From NCBI RefSeq assembly GCF_000718555.1, contig NZ_JOAN01000025.1, positions 25,547 to 89,546 on the forward strand: a DNA stretch of 64,000 nt, read 5' to 3'. The notes below the pieces were generated by a model that did not search any database, was not told where the DNA came from, and worked only from the letters and a program-made list of their open reading frames with translations. Of this stretch, positions 7,511-18,220 are shown piece after piece (the first letter of the stretch is position 1; the number at the start of each line of letters is the position of its first letter). Both the position numbers and the translations under genes were made by a program. The stretch comes from Micromonospora chokoriensis. Lineage in GTDB: Bacteria > Actinomycetota > Actinomycetes > Mycobacteriales > Micromonosporaceae.

Positions 7511-9256
7511 ATGAGTTCCGCACCTGCACAGCACGACGCACCGACTGACGCACCGACTGACGCCGCCCCCGCCGGCACCGAAGAGGTGTTCGCCTTCAGC
7601 GAGCTTGGGCTGCGTCCCGAGCTGCTGGGCGCCCTGTCCGCCCTCGGATACGAGGAGCCGACCCCCATCCAGCGGGAGGCGATCCCGCCGCTACTGGAGG
7701 GTCGTGACCTGCTGGGTCAGGCGGCCACCGGCACCGGCAAGACGGCGGCGTTCGCGCTGCCGCTGCTGAACCTCATGACGGCACACCGCCAGGGCGGCGA
7801 CCCGGTGGCACTGGTACTGGTGCCGACCCGGGAGCTGGCGGTGCAGGTCTCCGAGGCGTTCCACCGCTACGGCAAGGACCTGGGCGCGCGGGTGCTGCCG
7901 ATCTACGGTGGGCAGCCGATCGGGCGGCAGTTGCGGGCACTGGACAGCGGCGTCGACGTGGTGGTGGCCACCCCGGGGCGGGCCCTCGACCACATCGCTC
8001 GGGGCACCCTGCGCCTCGGCGGGTTGGCCACGGTGGTGCTCGACGAGGCCGACGAGATGCTCGACATGGGCTTCGCCGAGGACATCGAGGCGATCCTGGA
8101 GCACGCTCCGGCGCAGCGTCAGACGGTGCTCTTCTCGGCCACCATGCCGTCGCGCATCGACGGGATGGCCCGCCAGCACCTGCGTGAGCCGGTGCGGATC
8201 GAGATCGGCCGGGAGAAGCCGGTCGCGGGCGAGGCGCCCCGGGTGCGGCAGAGCGCCTACATCGTGACCCGGGCGCACAAGCCGGCCGCGCTCGGCCGGG
8301 TGTTGGACGTGGAGTCCCCGACGGCGGCGATCGTGTTCTGCCGCAGCCGGGAAGAGGTCGACCGGTTGACCGAGACGATGAACGGCCGGGGTTACCGCTC
8401 CGAGGCGCTGCACGGTGGCATGAGCCAGGAGCAGCGCGACCGGGTCATGGGCCGGCTGCGGGCAGGCACCGCCGACCTGCTGGTGGCCACCGACGTGGCG
8501 GCCCGTGGGCTGGACGTCGAGCAGCTGACCCACGTCGTCAACTACGACGTGCCGTCCGCCCCGGAGTCGTACGTGCACCGGATCGGTCGGGTGGGCCGGG
8601 CCGGCCGCGAGGGGGTGGCGATCACCCTCGCCGAGCCCCGCGAGCACCGGATGCTCAAGACCATCGAGCGGGTGACCGGCCAGCGGATCACCATCGACAA
8701 GATCCCCACCGTGGCTGACATGCGCACCCGGCGGCTGGAGCTGACCCAGGCGGCCCTGCGCGAGAGCCTGCTGGAGGACGACCTCGACCCGTTCCGGGTG
8801 ATCGTGGAGACGCTGACCGACGAGTTCGACCTGATGGAGGTCGCCCTCGCCGCCGTGAAGCTGGCCCACGAGGCGACGTCGCCGGGCTCCGACGACGAGG
8901 AGGAGATCCCGCAGGTTCCGGTGCGCGCTCCCCGCGAGGGTCGCCCGGAGACCGGCGGACGGGGCGGTGATCGGCGCGGCGGAGGCCGGCCACGTTCCGG
9001 CGGTGGCAACACCGTCCAGGTCTTCGTCGGCCTGGGCCGACGCGCCGGGGTGCGCCCACAGGATCTGGTCGGCGCGATCACCGGGGAGACCGGCATCCGT
9101 GGCCGGGACATCGGCTCGATCGAGATCGCGGACCGGTTCTCGCTGGTGGAGGTGCCGCAGGCGGTGGCCGACGACGTGATCTCCGGGCTGCGTTCCAGCA
9201 CGATCAAGGGCCGCAAGGCCACGGTGCGCCGCGACCGTGGGGGCGACGAGCGCTGA
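7511..9256 (+). CDS. DEAD-box ATP-dependent RNA helicase with DbpA-like RNA-binding domain
   Basis: The 581-residue protein has all SF2 DEAD-box motifs in order: a Q-motif (YEEPTPIQ), AATGTGKT, PTRELA, TPGR, DEAD (DEADEMLDMGF), SAT, VFCRSREEV, VATDVAARGLD and HRIGRVGRAGR. A Gly/Arg-rich linker (about 475-500) precedes a C-terminal module beginning VQVFVGLGRRAGV, which matches the DbpA/CsdA RRM-like domain. It should remodel structured RNA, for example in ribosome assembly or mRNA decay. The N-terminus contains a short DAPTDAPTDA repeat encoded by a tandem DNA repeat. An AAAGG SD precedes the ATG. Confidence 0.93.
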   Translation: MSSAPAQHDAPTDAPTDAAPAGTEEVFAFSELGLRPELLGALSALGYEEPTPIQREAIPPLLEGRDLLGQAATGTGKTAAFALPLLNLMTAHRQGGDPVALVLVPTRELAVQVSEAFHRYGKDLGARVLPIYGGQPIGRQLRALDSGVDVVVATPGRALDHIARGTLRLGGLATVVLDEADEMLDMGFAEDIEAILEHAPAQRQTVLFSATMPSRIDGMARQHLREPVRIEIGREKPVAGEAPRVRQSAYIVTRAHKPAALGRVLDVESPTAAIVFCRSREEVDRLTETMNGRGYRSEALHGGMSQEQRDRVMGRLRAGTADLLVATDVAARGLDVEQLTHVVNYDVPSAPESYVHRIGRVGRAGREGVAITLAEPREHRMLKTIERVTGQRITIDKIPTVADMRTRRLELTQAALRESLLEDDLDPFRVIVETLTDEFDLMEVALAAVKLAHEATSPGSDDEEEIPQVPVRAPREGRPETGGRGGDRRGGGRPRSGGGNTVQVFVGLGRRAGVRPQDLVGAITGETGIRGRDIGSIEIADRFSLVEVPQAVADDVISGLRSSTIKGRKATVRRDRGGDER

Positions 9257-9262
9257 GCACGC

Positions 9263-9297
9263 CGCCGGCGACCGCCGAGGTACGACGGTCGCCGGCG
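9263..9297. terminator. Bidirectional terminator between helicase and DoxX genes
   Basis: A perfect 12-bp inverted repeat (9263-9274 with 9286-9297) sits between two converging stop codons. No T-run follows, as is common for actinobacterial terminators. Confidence 0.7.
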
Positions 9298-9304
9298 CGG
9301 TGGA

Positions 9305-9709
9305 TCAGAAGGAGTACGGGCCGAACCGGCCCCATGCCACCAGCGCGGCGAGGACGAGCAGCACCAGGCACGTCACGATGCCCTGGATCTCCACCTTGCG
9401 GCGCTGGGCCTCGGTCTCCGTCCGCACACCGTGCAGGTGCACCACGATGCCGCCGATCATGATGATGACCAGCCCGAGCGCGGCCAGCGGGGTGAGCACG
9501 GTGGCGATGCTGGTGAGGGCGGGCAGCACCAGCCCGATGGCGGCCAGCAGCTCGAGGGCGCCGATTGCCTTGACCTGAATCGGCGTGGCCGCCTTCGTCC
9601 AGCCCATCGTCTCGTGCAGCTTCTCCTTGGGCTGGGTCAGCTTAACCACGCCAATGCCGCCGAAGATGGCAGCGAGCAGAATCTGAATGATCCAGAGCAC
9701 CATGTTCAC
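9305..9709 (-). CDS. DoxX-like family membrane protein
   Basis: The protein has about 134 residues and four predicted membrane helices: an N-terminal LWIIQILLAAIFGGIGVVKL, then GALELLAAIGLVLP, the VLTPLAALGLVIIMIGGIVV segment and a last helix with VLLVLAALVAW. This is the four-helix DoxX-like fold. Family members are of mixed or unknown function and are often linked to redox or thiol stress. GTG at 9709 was chosen because a perfect GGAGG lies eight bases upstream; the ATG six bases later is too far from it. A short palindrome upstream may be an operator. Confidence 0.75.
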   Translation of the reverse strand: MNMVLWIIQILLAAIFGGIGVVKLTQPKEKLHETMGWTKAATPIQVKAIGALELLAAIGLVLPALTSIATVLTPLAALGLVIIMIGGIVVHLHGVRTETEAQRRKVEIQGIVTCLVLLVLAALVAWGRFGPYSF

Positions 9710-9751
9710 AGGGGTTGCCTCCGGGGGTACCGCCGCATGGCGGAGAGGTAG

Positions 9752-9763
9752 TTGAATTTTCAA
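9752..9763. promoter_or_regulatory. Possible operator upstream of doxX-like gene
   Basis: TTGAATTTTCAA is a dyad of TTGAA and TTCAA separated by two bases, conspicuously AT-rich for this genome and about 45 bases before the DoxX-like start. It could bind a MarR or similar repressor. No regulator gene adjoins, so the assignment rests only on symmetry and position. Confidence 0.3.
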
Positions 9764-9799
9764 GCACGACAGTACGGTCCGCCGGAGGGCAGGCACAGG

Positions 9800-9837
9800 G
9801 ACAGGCCCCCGCCGTCTCGAAGCGGCGGAGGCCTGTC
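9800..9837 (-). terminator. Terminator of lon
   Basis: Fifteen-base arms (9800-9814 and 9823-9837) with an 8-nt loop pair fully on the minus strand if one U-G wobble is allowed. The element begins just after the lon stop codon. Confidence 0.65.
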
Positions 9838-9847
9838 GGGTCGTACG

Positions 9848-12178
<2,331 letters not shown>

Positions 12179-12200
12179 CGAACACCTGCCATCACGTTGG

Positions 12201-12221
12201 GTTGAGCGTGTCTGGCTCAAG
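12201..12221. promoter_or_regulatory. HAIR-like HspR operator upstream of lon
   Basis: TTGAGC-N7-GCTCAA is a perfect dyad with the 7-nt spacing of the HspR operator HAIR (CTTGAGT-N7-ACTCAAG) and agrees with that consensus at 11 of 14 positions. It lies 23-43 bases before the lon start. HspR repression of lon is established in Streptomyces; hspR itself is not in this window. Confidence 0.7.
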
Positions 12222-12284
12222 TAACAAAGCGTTCCCCTTGTTCCGATCTGTGACCCAGGTCACCCATTCGGCCTCCGGTCGGCC

Positions 12285-13025
12285 TCAGGTGACGGTGTCG
12301 TCCCACCGGTCCGGGCTGGTGCCGTACAACCGCGGGTCCCCCGCAGGCAGCACCGGCTCCGGGGCGTACGCGCGCGGGTTGTCGGCGCACTCGCCGGAGT
12401 CCCCGAACGCCTCCGGCACCGGCATCTCCTCCAGCCCGTCCTCCTTGAGCTGCTCGATCGCCGCCAGCCACATGTTCTGGTGCACGGCGTCGCGGGCCAG
12501 CAGGAAGCGCAGCAGCTGCTTGACGCCCGGGTCGTCGGTCATCTGGAACAACCGGGCGATCTGGAGCCGCCCCTGCGCTTCGGCGGTGACGTTGAGCTGG
12601 AAATCGGCCAACAGGTTGCCGCTGGCAGTGATGAACGCGCCGCTCCACGGCACCCCGTTGGCGTCTACGGGCAACGCCCCGCCACCGGCATGGATGAAGT
12701 GCGCCGGGTTCGACCCGGCGTAGACCGCACCGGCGATCGGGTTGTCCGCGATGCCCTCCGAAAGCGACAGCGGCGCGCTGTCCAGCAGCCGGGTGATCAT
12801 CGTGACGATCATCTCGACGTGGCCCATCTCCTCGGTGCCGACGTCGAGCAGCAGGTCCCGGTACTTGCCGGGCAGCCGGCAGTTCCAGCCCTGGAACAGG
12901 TACTGGTTGGCGACGGTCATCTCGCCCCACCTGCCGCCCAGCACCTCCTGCAAGCGGCGGGCGAACGCCGCGTCCGGGCCGTCCGGCTTCGCCTCGAACT
13001 GCAGATCCCTGACGTGGCGGAACAT
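12285..13025 (-). CDS. Manganese catalase
   Basis: The 246-residue protein shows the ferritin-like four-helix arrangement of Mn-catalases, with glutamate/histidine ligand helices in GGRWGEMTVANQYLFQGWNC, DVGTEEMGHVEMI and LLARDAVHQNMW. It decomposes hydrogen peroxide with a dimanganese centre and is probably cytosolic; many related proteins occur in desiccation- or stress-resistant actinobacteria. The ATG at 13025 has an excellent GGAGG-type SD, whereas 20 further upstream codons of open frame look unlike protein. The C-terminal 30 residues are Pro-rich, as often seen. It lies near the stress-related genes lon, lsr2 and the Asp23 operon. Confidence 0.88.
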   Translation of the reverse strand: MFRHVRDLQFEAKPDGPDAAFARRLQEVLGGRWGEMTVANQYLFQGWNCRLPGKYRDLLLDVGTEEMGHVEMIVTMITRLLDSAPLSLSEGIADNPIAGAVYAGSNPAHFIHAGGGALPVDANGVPWSGAFITASGNLLADFQLNVTAEAQGRLQIARLFQMTDDPGVKQLLRFLLARDAVHQNMWLAAIEQLKEDGLEEMPVPEAFGDSGECADNPRAYAPEPVLPAGDPRLYGTSPDRWDDTVT

Positions 13026-13221
13026 TCGACCTCCTCGGCAACGGGTAGCGAGGCCGTTCCCGCCCCGGTGACCCGAGCGGGCCAACCGGTGTCCCGCCTG
13101 GGTCAGCGCAGCGTCGGCAGCAACACCATTAGCGCCACGCCGGGTGGCCGTTCAATCCACCCGACTCCTCTCGTTCGGTGCGAACCCGCATGATCGGTAC
13201 CCGCCGGGGAACGGCGCACTC

Positions 13222-13866
13222 ATGCTGGGAGCCTCCACCTTGCGACTCGTCGTCGTGGACGATCACCCCATCTTCGTCCGTGGCCTGGAGTTGCTGCTCC
13301 CGCTCAGCACCAACGGCCGCGCCGAGGTGGTCGCCTCGACCGGCGACGCCGCCGCCGCAGCGGCGCTGGTCAGCCGCTGCCGCCCCGACCTGGCCCTGGT
13401 CGACCTACACATGCCACCACCCGGGGGCATCCGGGCGGTGGCCGCGATCCGGCGGACCACCCCGCAGGTACGGGTGGTCGCGATGTCCGGTTCGGCCGAC
13501 CCCGCGCCAGCGGTGGAGGCGCTGCGGGCCGGCGCCGAGGGGTTCCTGCCCAAGACCTGCGAGCCAGAGGAGTTGCTGCCCCCGCTGCTGGCCGTTCTCG
13601 ACGGCTGGGCGGTGCTGCCGGCCGAATTGCTGCGTGCCATGCTGCGCCCCACCCGCGCCCCGCACGTCGACCTGGACGGCGAGGAACGGCGGCTGCTGCG
13701 GGCGATCGCCGCTGGCCGCAGCACCGTCGACATCGCCGAAGAACTGCACGTCTCCGAGCGGACGGTGAAACGCATGACCGCCGCGTTGCTGCGCAAGTTG
13801 CGGGTCTCCAACCGGGCCGAGGCGGCCGCCGTCGCCGGTCACAGCGGCATCCTCGGGGAATGTTGA
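13222..13866 (+). CDS. Orphan NarL/LuxR-type response regulator
   Basis: The 214-residue protein has a receiver domain with the acidic pair D13/D14 in VVDDHP, phosphoacceptor D61 in LVDLHMP and conserved K111 in LPKTCEP. A C-terminal LuxR helix-turn-helix follows (IAEELHVSERTVKRMTAALL). The receiver is therefore likely phosphorylatable. No sensor kinase is adjacent, so it either pairs with a distant kinase or takes phosphate from several. ATG at 13222 is preferred because it begins just before the receiver; the frame is open further upstream. It is transcribed divergently from Mn-catalase, which is a plausible target. Confidence 0.85.
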   Translation: MLGASTLRLVVVDDHPIFVRGLELLLPLSTNGRAEVVASTGDAAAAAALVSRCRPDLALVDLHMPPPGGIRAVAAIRRTTPQVRVVAMSGSADPAPAVEALRAGAEGFLPKTCEPEELLPPLLAVLDGWAVLPAELLRAMLRPTRAPHVDLDGEERRLLRAIAAGRSTVDIAEELHVSERTVKRMTAALLRKLRVSNRAEAAAVAGHSGILGEC

Positions 13867-14010
13867 GCCTCGCCATCGGAGCTGATTCGCGGTTTTGGTA
13901 GGTAACGGAATCGCGACGCGCCGAATGAATGGAAGGCATATTGTTGCGGATTACCGGGGTGATAGGTCAGACTTTGGACACATCCCGCCGCACACAGGGA
14001 GTAATCGGCA

Positions 14011-14361
14011 ATGGCGAGAAAAGTAATCACGGTCCTGACCGACGACCTCGACGGTGGGAAGGCCGACCGGACGGTCGAGTTCAGTCTCGACGGCGTGGCC
14101 TACACGATCGATGTCTCAGACGAGAATGCTGGCGTCCTACGCAAGACGCTCGACCCGTACATCAATGCGGGTCGGCGGATCGGGCGTGGTCCGGTGGAGA
14201 GCGCCCGCTCATCAGTCCGACGCCCGGGGCGACCCACCGGCGCCGGAATGGATCGGGAGCAGAACCGGGCCATCCGGGAATGGGCCGTCAAGAACGGCTA
14301 CAAGATTTCCGAGCGGGGCCGGATCCCGGTTGAGGTCGTCGAGGCGTACAAGAACCGCTGA
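14011..14361 (+). CDS. lsr2: Lsr2 nucleoid-associated protein
   Basis: The 116-residue protein begins [15 protein letters not shown], the beta-sheet dimerisation domain of Lsr2, and ends with a DNA-binding domain containing [10 protein letters not shown] and the RGR minor-groove hook in SERGRIP. Lsr2 bridges DNA and silences AT-rich, often horizontally acquired genes in actinobacteria. Length and layout are normal. The 145-base leader is noticeably richer in AT than its surroundings, which would fit autoregulation by Lsr2. A GGGAG SD precedes the ATG, and a strong terminator follows. Confidence 0.93.
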   Translation: MARKVITVLTDDLDGGKADRTVEFSLDGVAYTIDVSDENAGVLRKTLDPYINAGRRIGRGPVESARSSVRRPGRPTGAGMDREQNRAIREWAVKNGYKISERGRIPVEVVEAYKNR

Positions 14362-14374
14362 CGCGCGACTCGAT

Positions 14375-14412
14375 GACGGGGCCCGGCCGGAAACGGCGGG
14401 GCCCCGTCGTTT
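14375..14412 (+). terminator. Rho-independent terminator after lsr2
   Basis: Perfect 10-bp arms (14375-14384 and 14399-14408) enclose an inner GCCG/CGGC stem and are followed by GTTTG. It begins 14 bases after the lsr2 stop. Confidence 0.8.
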
Positions 14413-14499
14413 GTCTGTCCGGGCATCCGAAACAGCGCGGCGGCCGGTCACCGAAGGGTTGTCACCCTCAGATGGCCGGCCGCCGCTGGTACGTCAGGG

Positions 14500-15774
14500 T
14501 CAGTTGACGTCGATGCGCACCGAGTCGAAGGCGGGGGTCTGGTTGGCCCGCTCCATCATCGGCAGGCGGTGCGAACCGTCACCGGCCCAGACGGAGCACT
14601 GGGCGGTGCCCGACTCCGGCAGGCCCGGAATCTGAATCGTCACCTCGTCGGGCTGGGCGCCGCCGCGGCCGTCCTCGGTCGCGACGAAGAACGCCGGCAC
14701 CTCCTGCGGCTCCGGCGGGGCGGTCAGGCTGTCCAGCATCCGGCAGGCGGTGTGGAAGTGACCACGGACCAGGCCCTGGTCGTTGAGCAGCGAGCTCTCC
14801 ACGTAGTAGCCACCCTGACCGGCGGCCAGGAAGCGGTCCCGCACCAGGTTGCGGGTGCTGACCCGCAGGGTGAAGGGCTGACTGCGGCCGACCTGCTCGG
14901 GGAACTGGGTGATCAGCAGCGACGGGTTGTTGGCCGCCGCGCCGACCTCACCGAACTCGGTCTTCACACAGCGGTTGCCGTTCTGGAAACCGTCGTGCGG
15001 CTGCAGCCGGCTCTCGTCGCAGTCGTTGGCAAGCACGCCGAGCCCGGCGCCGGGCTCGGCGCCGCCACCGTTGTTGCCACCACCGTTGTTGCCACCGCCA
15101 TTGTTCCCGCCACCGTTGTTGCCACCGGGGGTGGTGGTGGGGGTGCTGCCGCCGCCCGTGTTGCCGGTCGGCTGCACCTGGCAGTCGGCGAGCTGCGCGA
15201 GGCCCTGCGGCCGGGGTCCGACCCGGTCGATGGCGGTCGTGATCCGGTCCAGCACGGCGCGCCGCTTGGCCGCCAACGGCGCAAGGATCGCGTTGCGGAT
15301 GAACGCCTCACCCTTGTTGCCCTCTGCGGCCAGCCGGCGGTCCGCCTCGGCGATCTGGGTCTGCAACTGGGCGAGGTTGCGGTCCACCTCGGCCCGCGCC
15401 CGGTCCGGCACCTGCGGCAGTTTGGCCGCCACATCAGGACAGGCAATGGCCGTACCGGGGCCCACCGTTCCGTCCTTGCCGTCCTCGCACTCGGGGACCG
15501 ACTGCTGTCCGTCACCCCAGTGATTACGCACCCACCGACCGTTCTGCCAGGTCCGGCTGGTCGAACCGCCGCCAGTCGGCGCGGTCGCGCCGGGGCTCGG
15601 TTCCACGCACTGCCCCGCGGCCGGACGTGGCTTATTTGTCCGCCGGTCCTGGGCCGACGAAATCTGAGTCACGGCGACAACTCCGCCGAAGACCGCGAGC
15701 GTGCCGACAACTGCCAGCAGACGCTTGCTGCGCGCGTTGCCGGAAGACCGGCTCGCCCGAGTGGACCTGCGCAT
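14500..15774 (-). CDS. Exported or membrane-anchored protein with Asn/Gly repeat linker
   Basis: This 424-residue protein has a basic N-terminus and a hydrophobic segment (LLAVVGTLAVFGGVVAV, about 19-35), consistent with a Sec signal or anchor. A coiled-coil-like region (about 130-195) follows, then a Thr/Gly linker with four NNGGG units, and a beta-rich C-terminal domain (about 230-424) with paired cysteines and an HFHTAC motif. I do not recognise a named family; it looks like a secreted surface protein. Start ATG 15774 has a GGAG SD. The gene stands alone, convergent with the lsr2 terminator. Confidence 0.75.
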   Translation of the reverse strand: MRRSTRASRSSGNARSKRLLAVVGTLAVFGGVVAVTQISSAQDRRTNKPRPAAGQCVEPSPGATAPTGGGSTSRTWQNGRWVRNHWGDGQQSVPECEDGKDGTVGPGTAIACPDVAAKLPQVPDRARAEVDRNLAQLQTQIAEADRRLAAEGNKGEAFIRNAILAPLAAKRRAVLDRITTAIDRVGPRPQGLAQLADCQVQPTGNTGGGSTPTTTPGGNNGGGNNGGGNNGGGNNGGGAEPGAGLGVLANDCDESRLQPHDGFQNGNRCVKTEFGEVGAAANNPSLLITQFPEQVGRSQPFTLRVSTRNLVRDRFLAAGQGGYYVESSLLNDQGLVRGHFHTACRMLDSLTAPPEPQEVPAFFVATEDGRGGAQPDEVTIQIPGLPESGTAQCSVWAGDGSHRLPMMERANQTPAFDSVRIDVN

Positions 15775-16070
15775 CGAATTGCTCTCCTTCTCGATCCGGT
15801 AGTGGATTTCTGCCCTCGGCGGACCGACGGATGTGAGATGCCACGCCACGGCGGCGACCCACCGTGACCTACCCGGTAATGCGTCGATGGCCGACGATGC
15901 CCTTTCCGCACCGTCTCCCGCGCCCGGTGGACGCGGATGGGGAGATCCTGTTCATTCGCGCAGGAGTACGGGGCGGCGACGGGGAAGGTTCAACCGGCGC
16001 ACAGGAAATTGCCGCGACCCGACAAGGTGCCGGTGCGGAGCAGGGATCAGCAGGGAAAACGGGGCGTCAG

Positions 16071-16952
16071 TCAGTCGACGCAGAGGTGGTCGAAGGCGAA
16101 CCCGCCCACCAGTTCGTCGCGGCGCAGGCTCAGCGCGGCAATCTGCGCGGTCAACTCGGCGCGTGGCAGCAGGTCCGCGACCGCCCTCTCCCGCAGTCGC
16201 TCCCCGACGGCGACGGTGGCGAGATCCTCGGCCAGCCGAGCCGCGTCGATGCCGCAGGAGAAGCGGTGCTCGGTCACCGAGACCCGCTCGATGAGACAGG
16301 CGTCGGGGCGTACCTGCACCCAGCTCCACCCCTGCGCCGGCCCGTCCGCCCAGCGGACATGCAGCCCCCGCACGATCGGGTCGGCCACCTGCCCGGCCAC
16401 GTACGCCTCGACCGCCGCCGCGCGGGTCAGCGCGCCGAGGTCGTTGACCGGCCCGGTGCGGCCGTCCGGCAGCCGACCCAGGATGTCCCGGAAGCCCACC
16501 GGCGCCGGCTCGGTCTCGGCCGGGGTGACCCCGGCACCGCCTGCGGCGTAGGCGCGCGCGTCGATGACGTACTCCACCAGGCGGCGGCCGTGTTCGGCGG
16601 CCCGCAACGTGGGCGATCCGATCCGCAGCACGGGCAGGCCGACGGCCGCGCTCACCGCGTCCTTGAGACGCTCCAGGCGCTGCTGGGCGGAGCCGGCGGA
16701 CGGCACCGGGCCGATCTCCACGGCGACGATCGGCCGTCCGGTGTCGGCGGCGTGGACCACGAAGTCGAAGCTGGCGCGGCTCGCCGAGGTCCACTGGCTG
16801 CCGGTGACACCGGGTGGGCGGCCCTGGACCAGGTCACTGAGCCGACGGGCCGCGAAGACGCGCTGGCCGGCACGGCTGAGCAGCGGGTCGCGGCCCGTCT
16901 CGGCGGGCACCGCCCGCAGCCAGCCACGGTCGTCGCTGCCGATGCTCGTCAT
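16071..16952 (-). CDS. Hypothetical protein with DUF2726-like nuclease-fold segment
   Basis: The protein has 293 residues. The segment around residues 45-90 (FAARRLSDLVQG, then FDFVVHAADTGRPIVAVEIG) resembles the core of DUF2726/PD-(D/E)XK-like proteins, in which a conserved D-F precedes an acidic E near 'AVEI'. The remaining 180 residues are helical and unassigned, apart from a W-x-W-V-Q-V motif near residue 205. There is no signal peptide or membrane segment. The ATG at 16952 was chosen because upstream codons look like non-coding sequence. It is divergent from the Asp23 operon. Confidence 0.6.
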   Translation of the reverse strand: MTSIGSDDRGWLRAVPAETGRDPLLSRAGQRVFAARRLSDLVQGRPPGVTGSQWTSASRASFDFVVHAADTGRPIVAVEIGPVPSAGSAQQRLERLKDAVSAAVGLPVLRIGSPTLRAAEHGRRLVEYVIDARAYAAGGAGVTPAETEPAPVGFRDILGRLPDGRTGPVNDLGALTRAAAVEAYVAGQVADPIVRGLHVRWADGPAQGWSWVQVRPDACLIERVSVTEHRFSCGIDAARLAEDLATVAVGERLRERAVADLLPRAELTAQIAALSLRRDELVGGFAFDHLCVD

Positions 16953-17052
16953 GTGCCTGATCCATCCGCCGGTCGGTCGAGCCGGGCCGAGTCTAGGTGG
17001 TCGATCATGGGCCACCGAGTTCTGATGTGACCGGGATCACAGTAGCGCTGAC

Positions 17053-17076
17053 GTTCCAGGGATGGCCGCCGGGTGT
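17053..17076 (+). promoter_or_regulatory. Possible SigB-type stress promoter for the Asp23 operon
   Basis: GTTC-N14-GGGTGT differs at two bases from the actinobacterial SigB-family consensus GTTT-N12/15-GGGTAT and lies 41 bases before the first gene of the envelope-stress operon. The match is imperfect and short, so this is a suggestion only. Confidence 0.35.
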
Positions 17077-17116
17077 ATCCAGCGACCGCCGGTACCGGAC
17101 CGGCCCGGAGGTGACC

Positions 17117-17308
17117 ATGTCGCGACAGCAGTTCGGCTTCCTCGCCGGGTTTCTCGCCGTGGCGGTCTGGGCGCTCGCCGGCATCGGCGTGGCCGCCCTC
17201 GCCGTGCTCGCCGGCCTGCTCGGCTGGCTCGTCGTCCGGGTGCTCGACGGCGACCTCGCGGTGACCGGTCTCGGTGACCGCCGCGCCGACGCACGGCGAC
17301 GCCGATGA
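17117..17308 (+). CDS. Small membrane protein of Asp23 operon
   Basis: The 63-residue protein consists of a hydrophobic hairpin (FLAGFLAVAVWALAGIGVAALAVLAGLLGWLVVRV) followed by a basic tail. Proteins of this size and topology (DUF2273-like) are regular members of Asp23/AmaP loci. The ATG at 17117 has a strong GGAGG SD, and the gene ends in an ATGA overlap with the Asp23 gene, so it is the first cistron of a coupled four-gene unit. Confidence 0.75.
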   Translation: MSRQQFGFLAGFLAVAVWALAGIGVAALAVLAGLLGWLVVRVLDGDLAVTGLGDRRADARRRR

Positions 17309-17697
17309 CCACCCGCCCGTCCACGGGGACGAACCCCAATACCGGACCGAGCGCCGGGACGACCGGTTCGGAGCGCCGCCCGGGTGCGGCGGCCGACGTC
17401 GCGGCCGACGTCGCGCGGATCGCGGTGCAGGCGGCCAGCCTCGTGCCGGGCGTGTCCGTCGTCCGACCGGCGGCGGTCCGCCTGGACGACCGAACCGTCG
17501 GGCTCGACCTCCACCTGATCACCTGGTACGGACACAGCGTGCCGACGATCGCCGAGGCGGTCCGGGCCGTGGTCGCCGACCGGGTGACCGCCCAGACCGG
17601 GCTCAGCGTGGCGATGGTGACCGTCACCGTGGACGACCTGCTCGTCCCCGGCGTCGACGGGTCCGCAGCCCGCACCGTCGCAGCGGAGGACGACTGA
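17305..17697 (+). CDS. Asp23/Gls24 family envelope stress protein
   Basis: The 130-residue protein has the Asp23 core: a helix plus VQAASLVPGVSVV, a strand LDLHLITWYG and the repeated AEAVRAVVADRV...GLSVAMVTVTVDDL element that marks this family. Asp23 proteins form membrane-tethered assemblies linked to cell-envelope homeostasis; they need a membrane anchor (AmaP), which matches the membrane proteins encoded on both sides. An N-terminal Thr/Ser-rich tail of about 25 residues is probably disordered. The start overlaps the upstream stop. Confidence 0.85.
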   Translation: MTTRPSTGTNPNTGPSAGTTGSERRPGAAADVAADVARIAVQAASLVPGVSVVRPAAVRLDDRTVGLDLHLITWYGHSVPTIAEAVRAVVADRVTAQTGLSVAMVTVTVDDLLVPGVDGSAARTVAAEDD

Positions 17698-17698
17698 G

Positions 17699-18220
17699 AT
17701 GCGCAGCGCCAACCGGGTCGCCTCACTGCTGCTGGCCAGCGCCCTGCTCATCGGTGGCGCGATGCTGGCCCTCCAAGCGTTGCTGCTCACCCTGGACCGC
17801 CCCACACCGCTCGACACCGCCGGCTGGTTCGACGCGCTGAGCGGCACCCGGTGGCGCGACCCGACAGTCCAGACGGTGGCCGGCGGGGCCCTCCTGCTGG
17901 GCCTGGCCATCCTCGTCGCCCAGTTACGCCGCTGGACGCCGGTCCGACTACGCGCCGACGAACGCGACGGCTGGTACCTGCACCGACGCTGTGTGGAGCG
18001 GCGGCTCGCCGACGCCGCCAGCGCGGTGCCGGGCGTACGCCGTGCCCGGGTCCGGGTCCGACGCCGCGGCGGCCAGTGGCGTCCCCGGGTTCGCGCCACC
18101 GGCGACCCAGCGGCCCGAGCGGAGATCGAGTTCGCCGTGCACCAGGAGTTGCACCGCCTGACCGCGCCTCGCCCCGGCCGGATCGACGTCCGGCTGCTGC
18201 CCCGGCGGCGGCCGGCATGA
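17699..18220 (+). CDS. Two-helix membrane protein of Asp23 operon (DUF6286-like)
   Basis: The 173-residue protein has membrane helices at about 7-30 and 62-78, followed by a cytoplasmic domain in which VERRLADAASAVPGVRRARV resembles the Asp23-type alpha/beta repeat, and then an Arg-rich end. The pattern (two helices plus Asp23-like half-domain) is that of DUF6286 proteins from actinobacterial Asp23 loci, which I infer to be anchors. It begins two bases after the Asp23 stop and ends in an ATGA overlap with the next gene. Confidence 0.7.
   Translation: MRSANRVASLLLASALLIGGAMLALQALLLTLDRPTPLDTAGWFDALSGTRWRDPTVQTVAGGALLLGLAILVAQLRRWTPVRLRADERDGWYLHRRCVERRLADAASAVPGVRRARVRVRRRGGQWRPRVRATGDPAARAEIEFAVHQELHRLTAPRPGRIDVRLLPRRRPA

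Noticed and set aside
15775..16070. c-di-AMP (ydaO) riboswitch before the exported protein gene
   Set aside because: A short ACCGGGTAGG resemblance was noted, but the other conserved blocks were not found.
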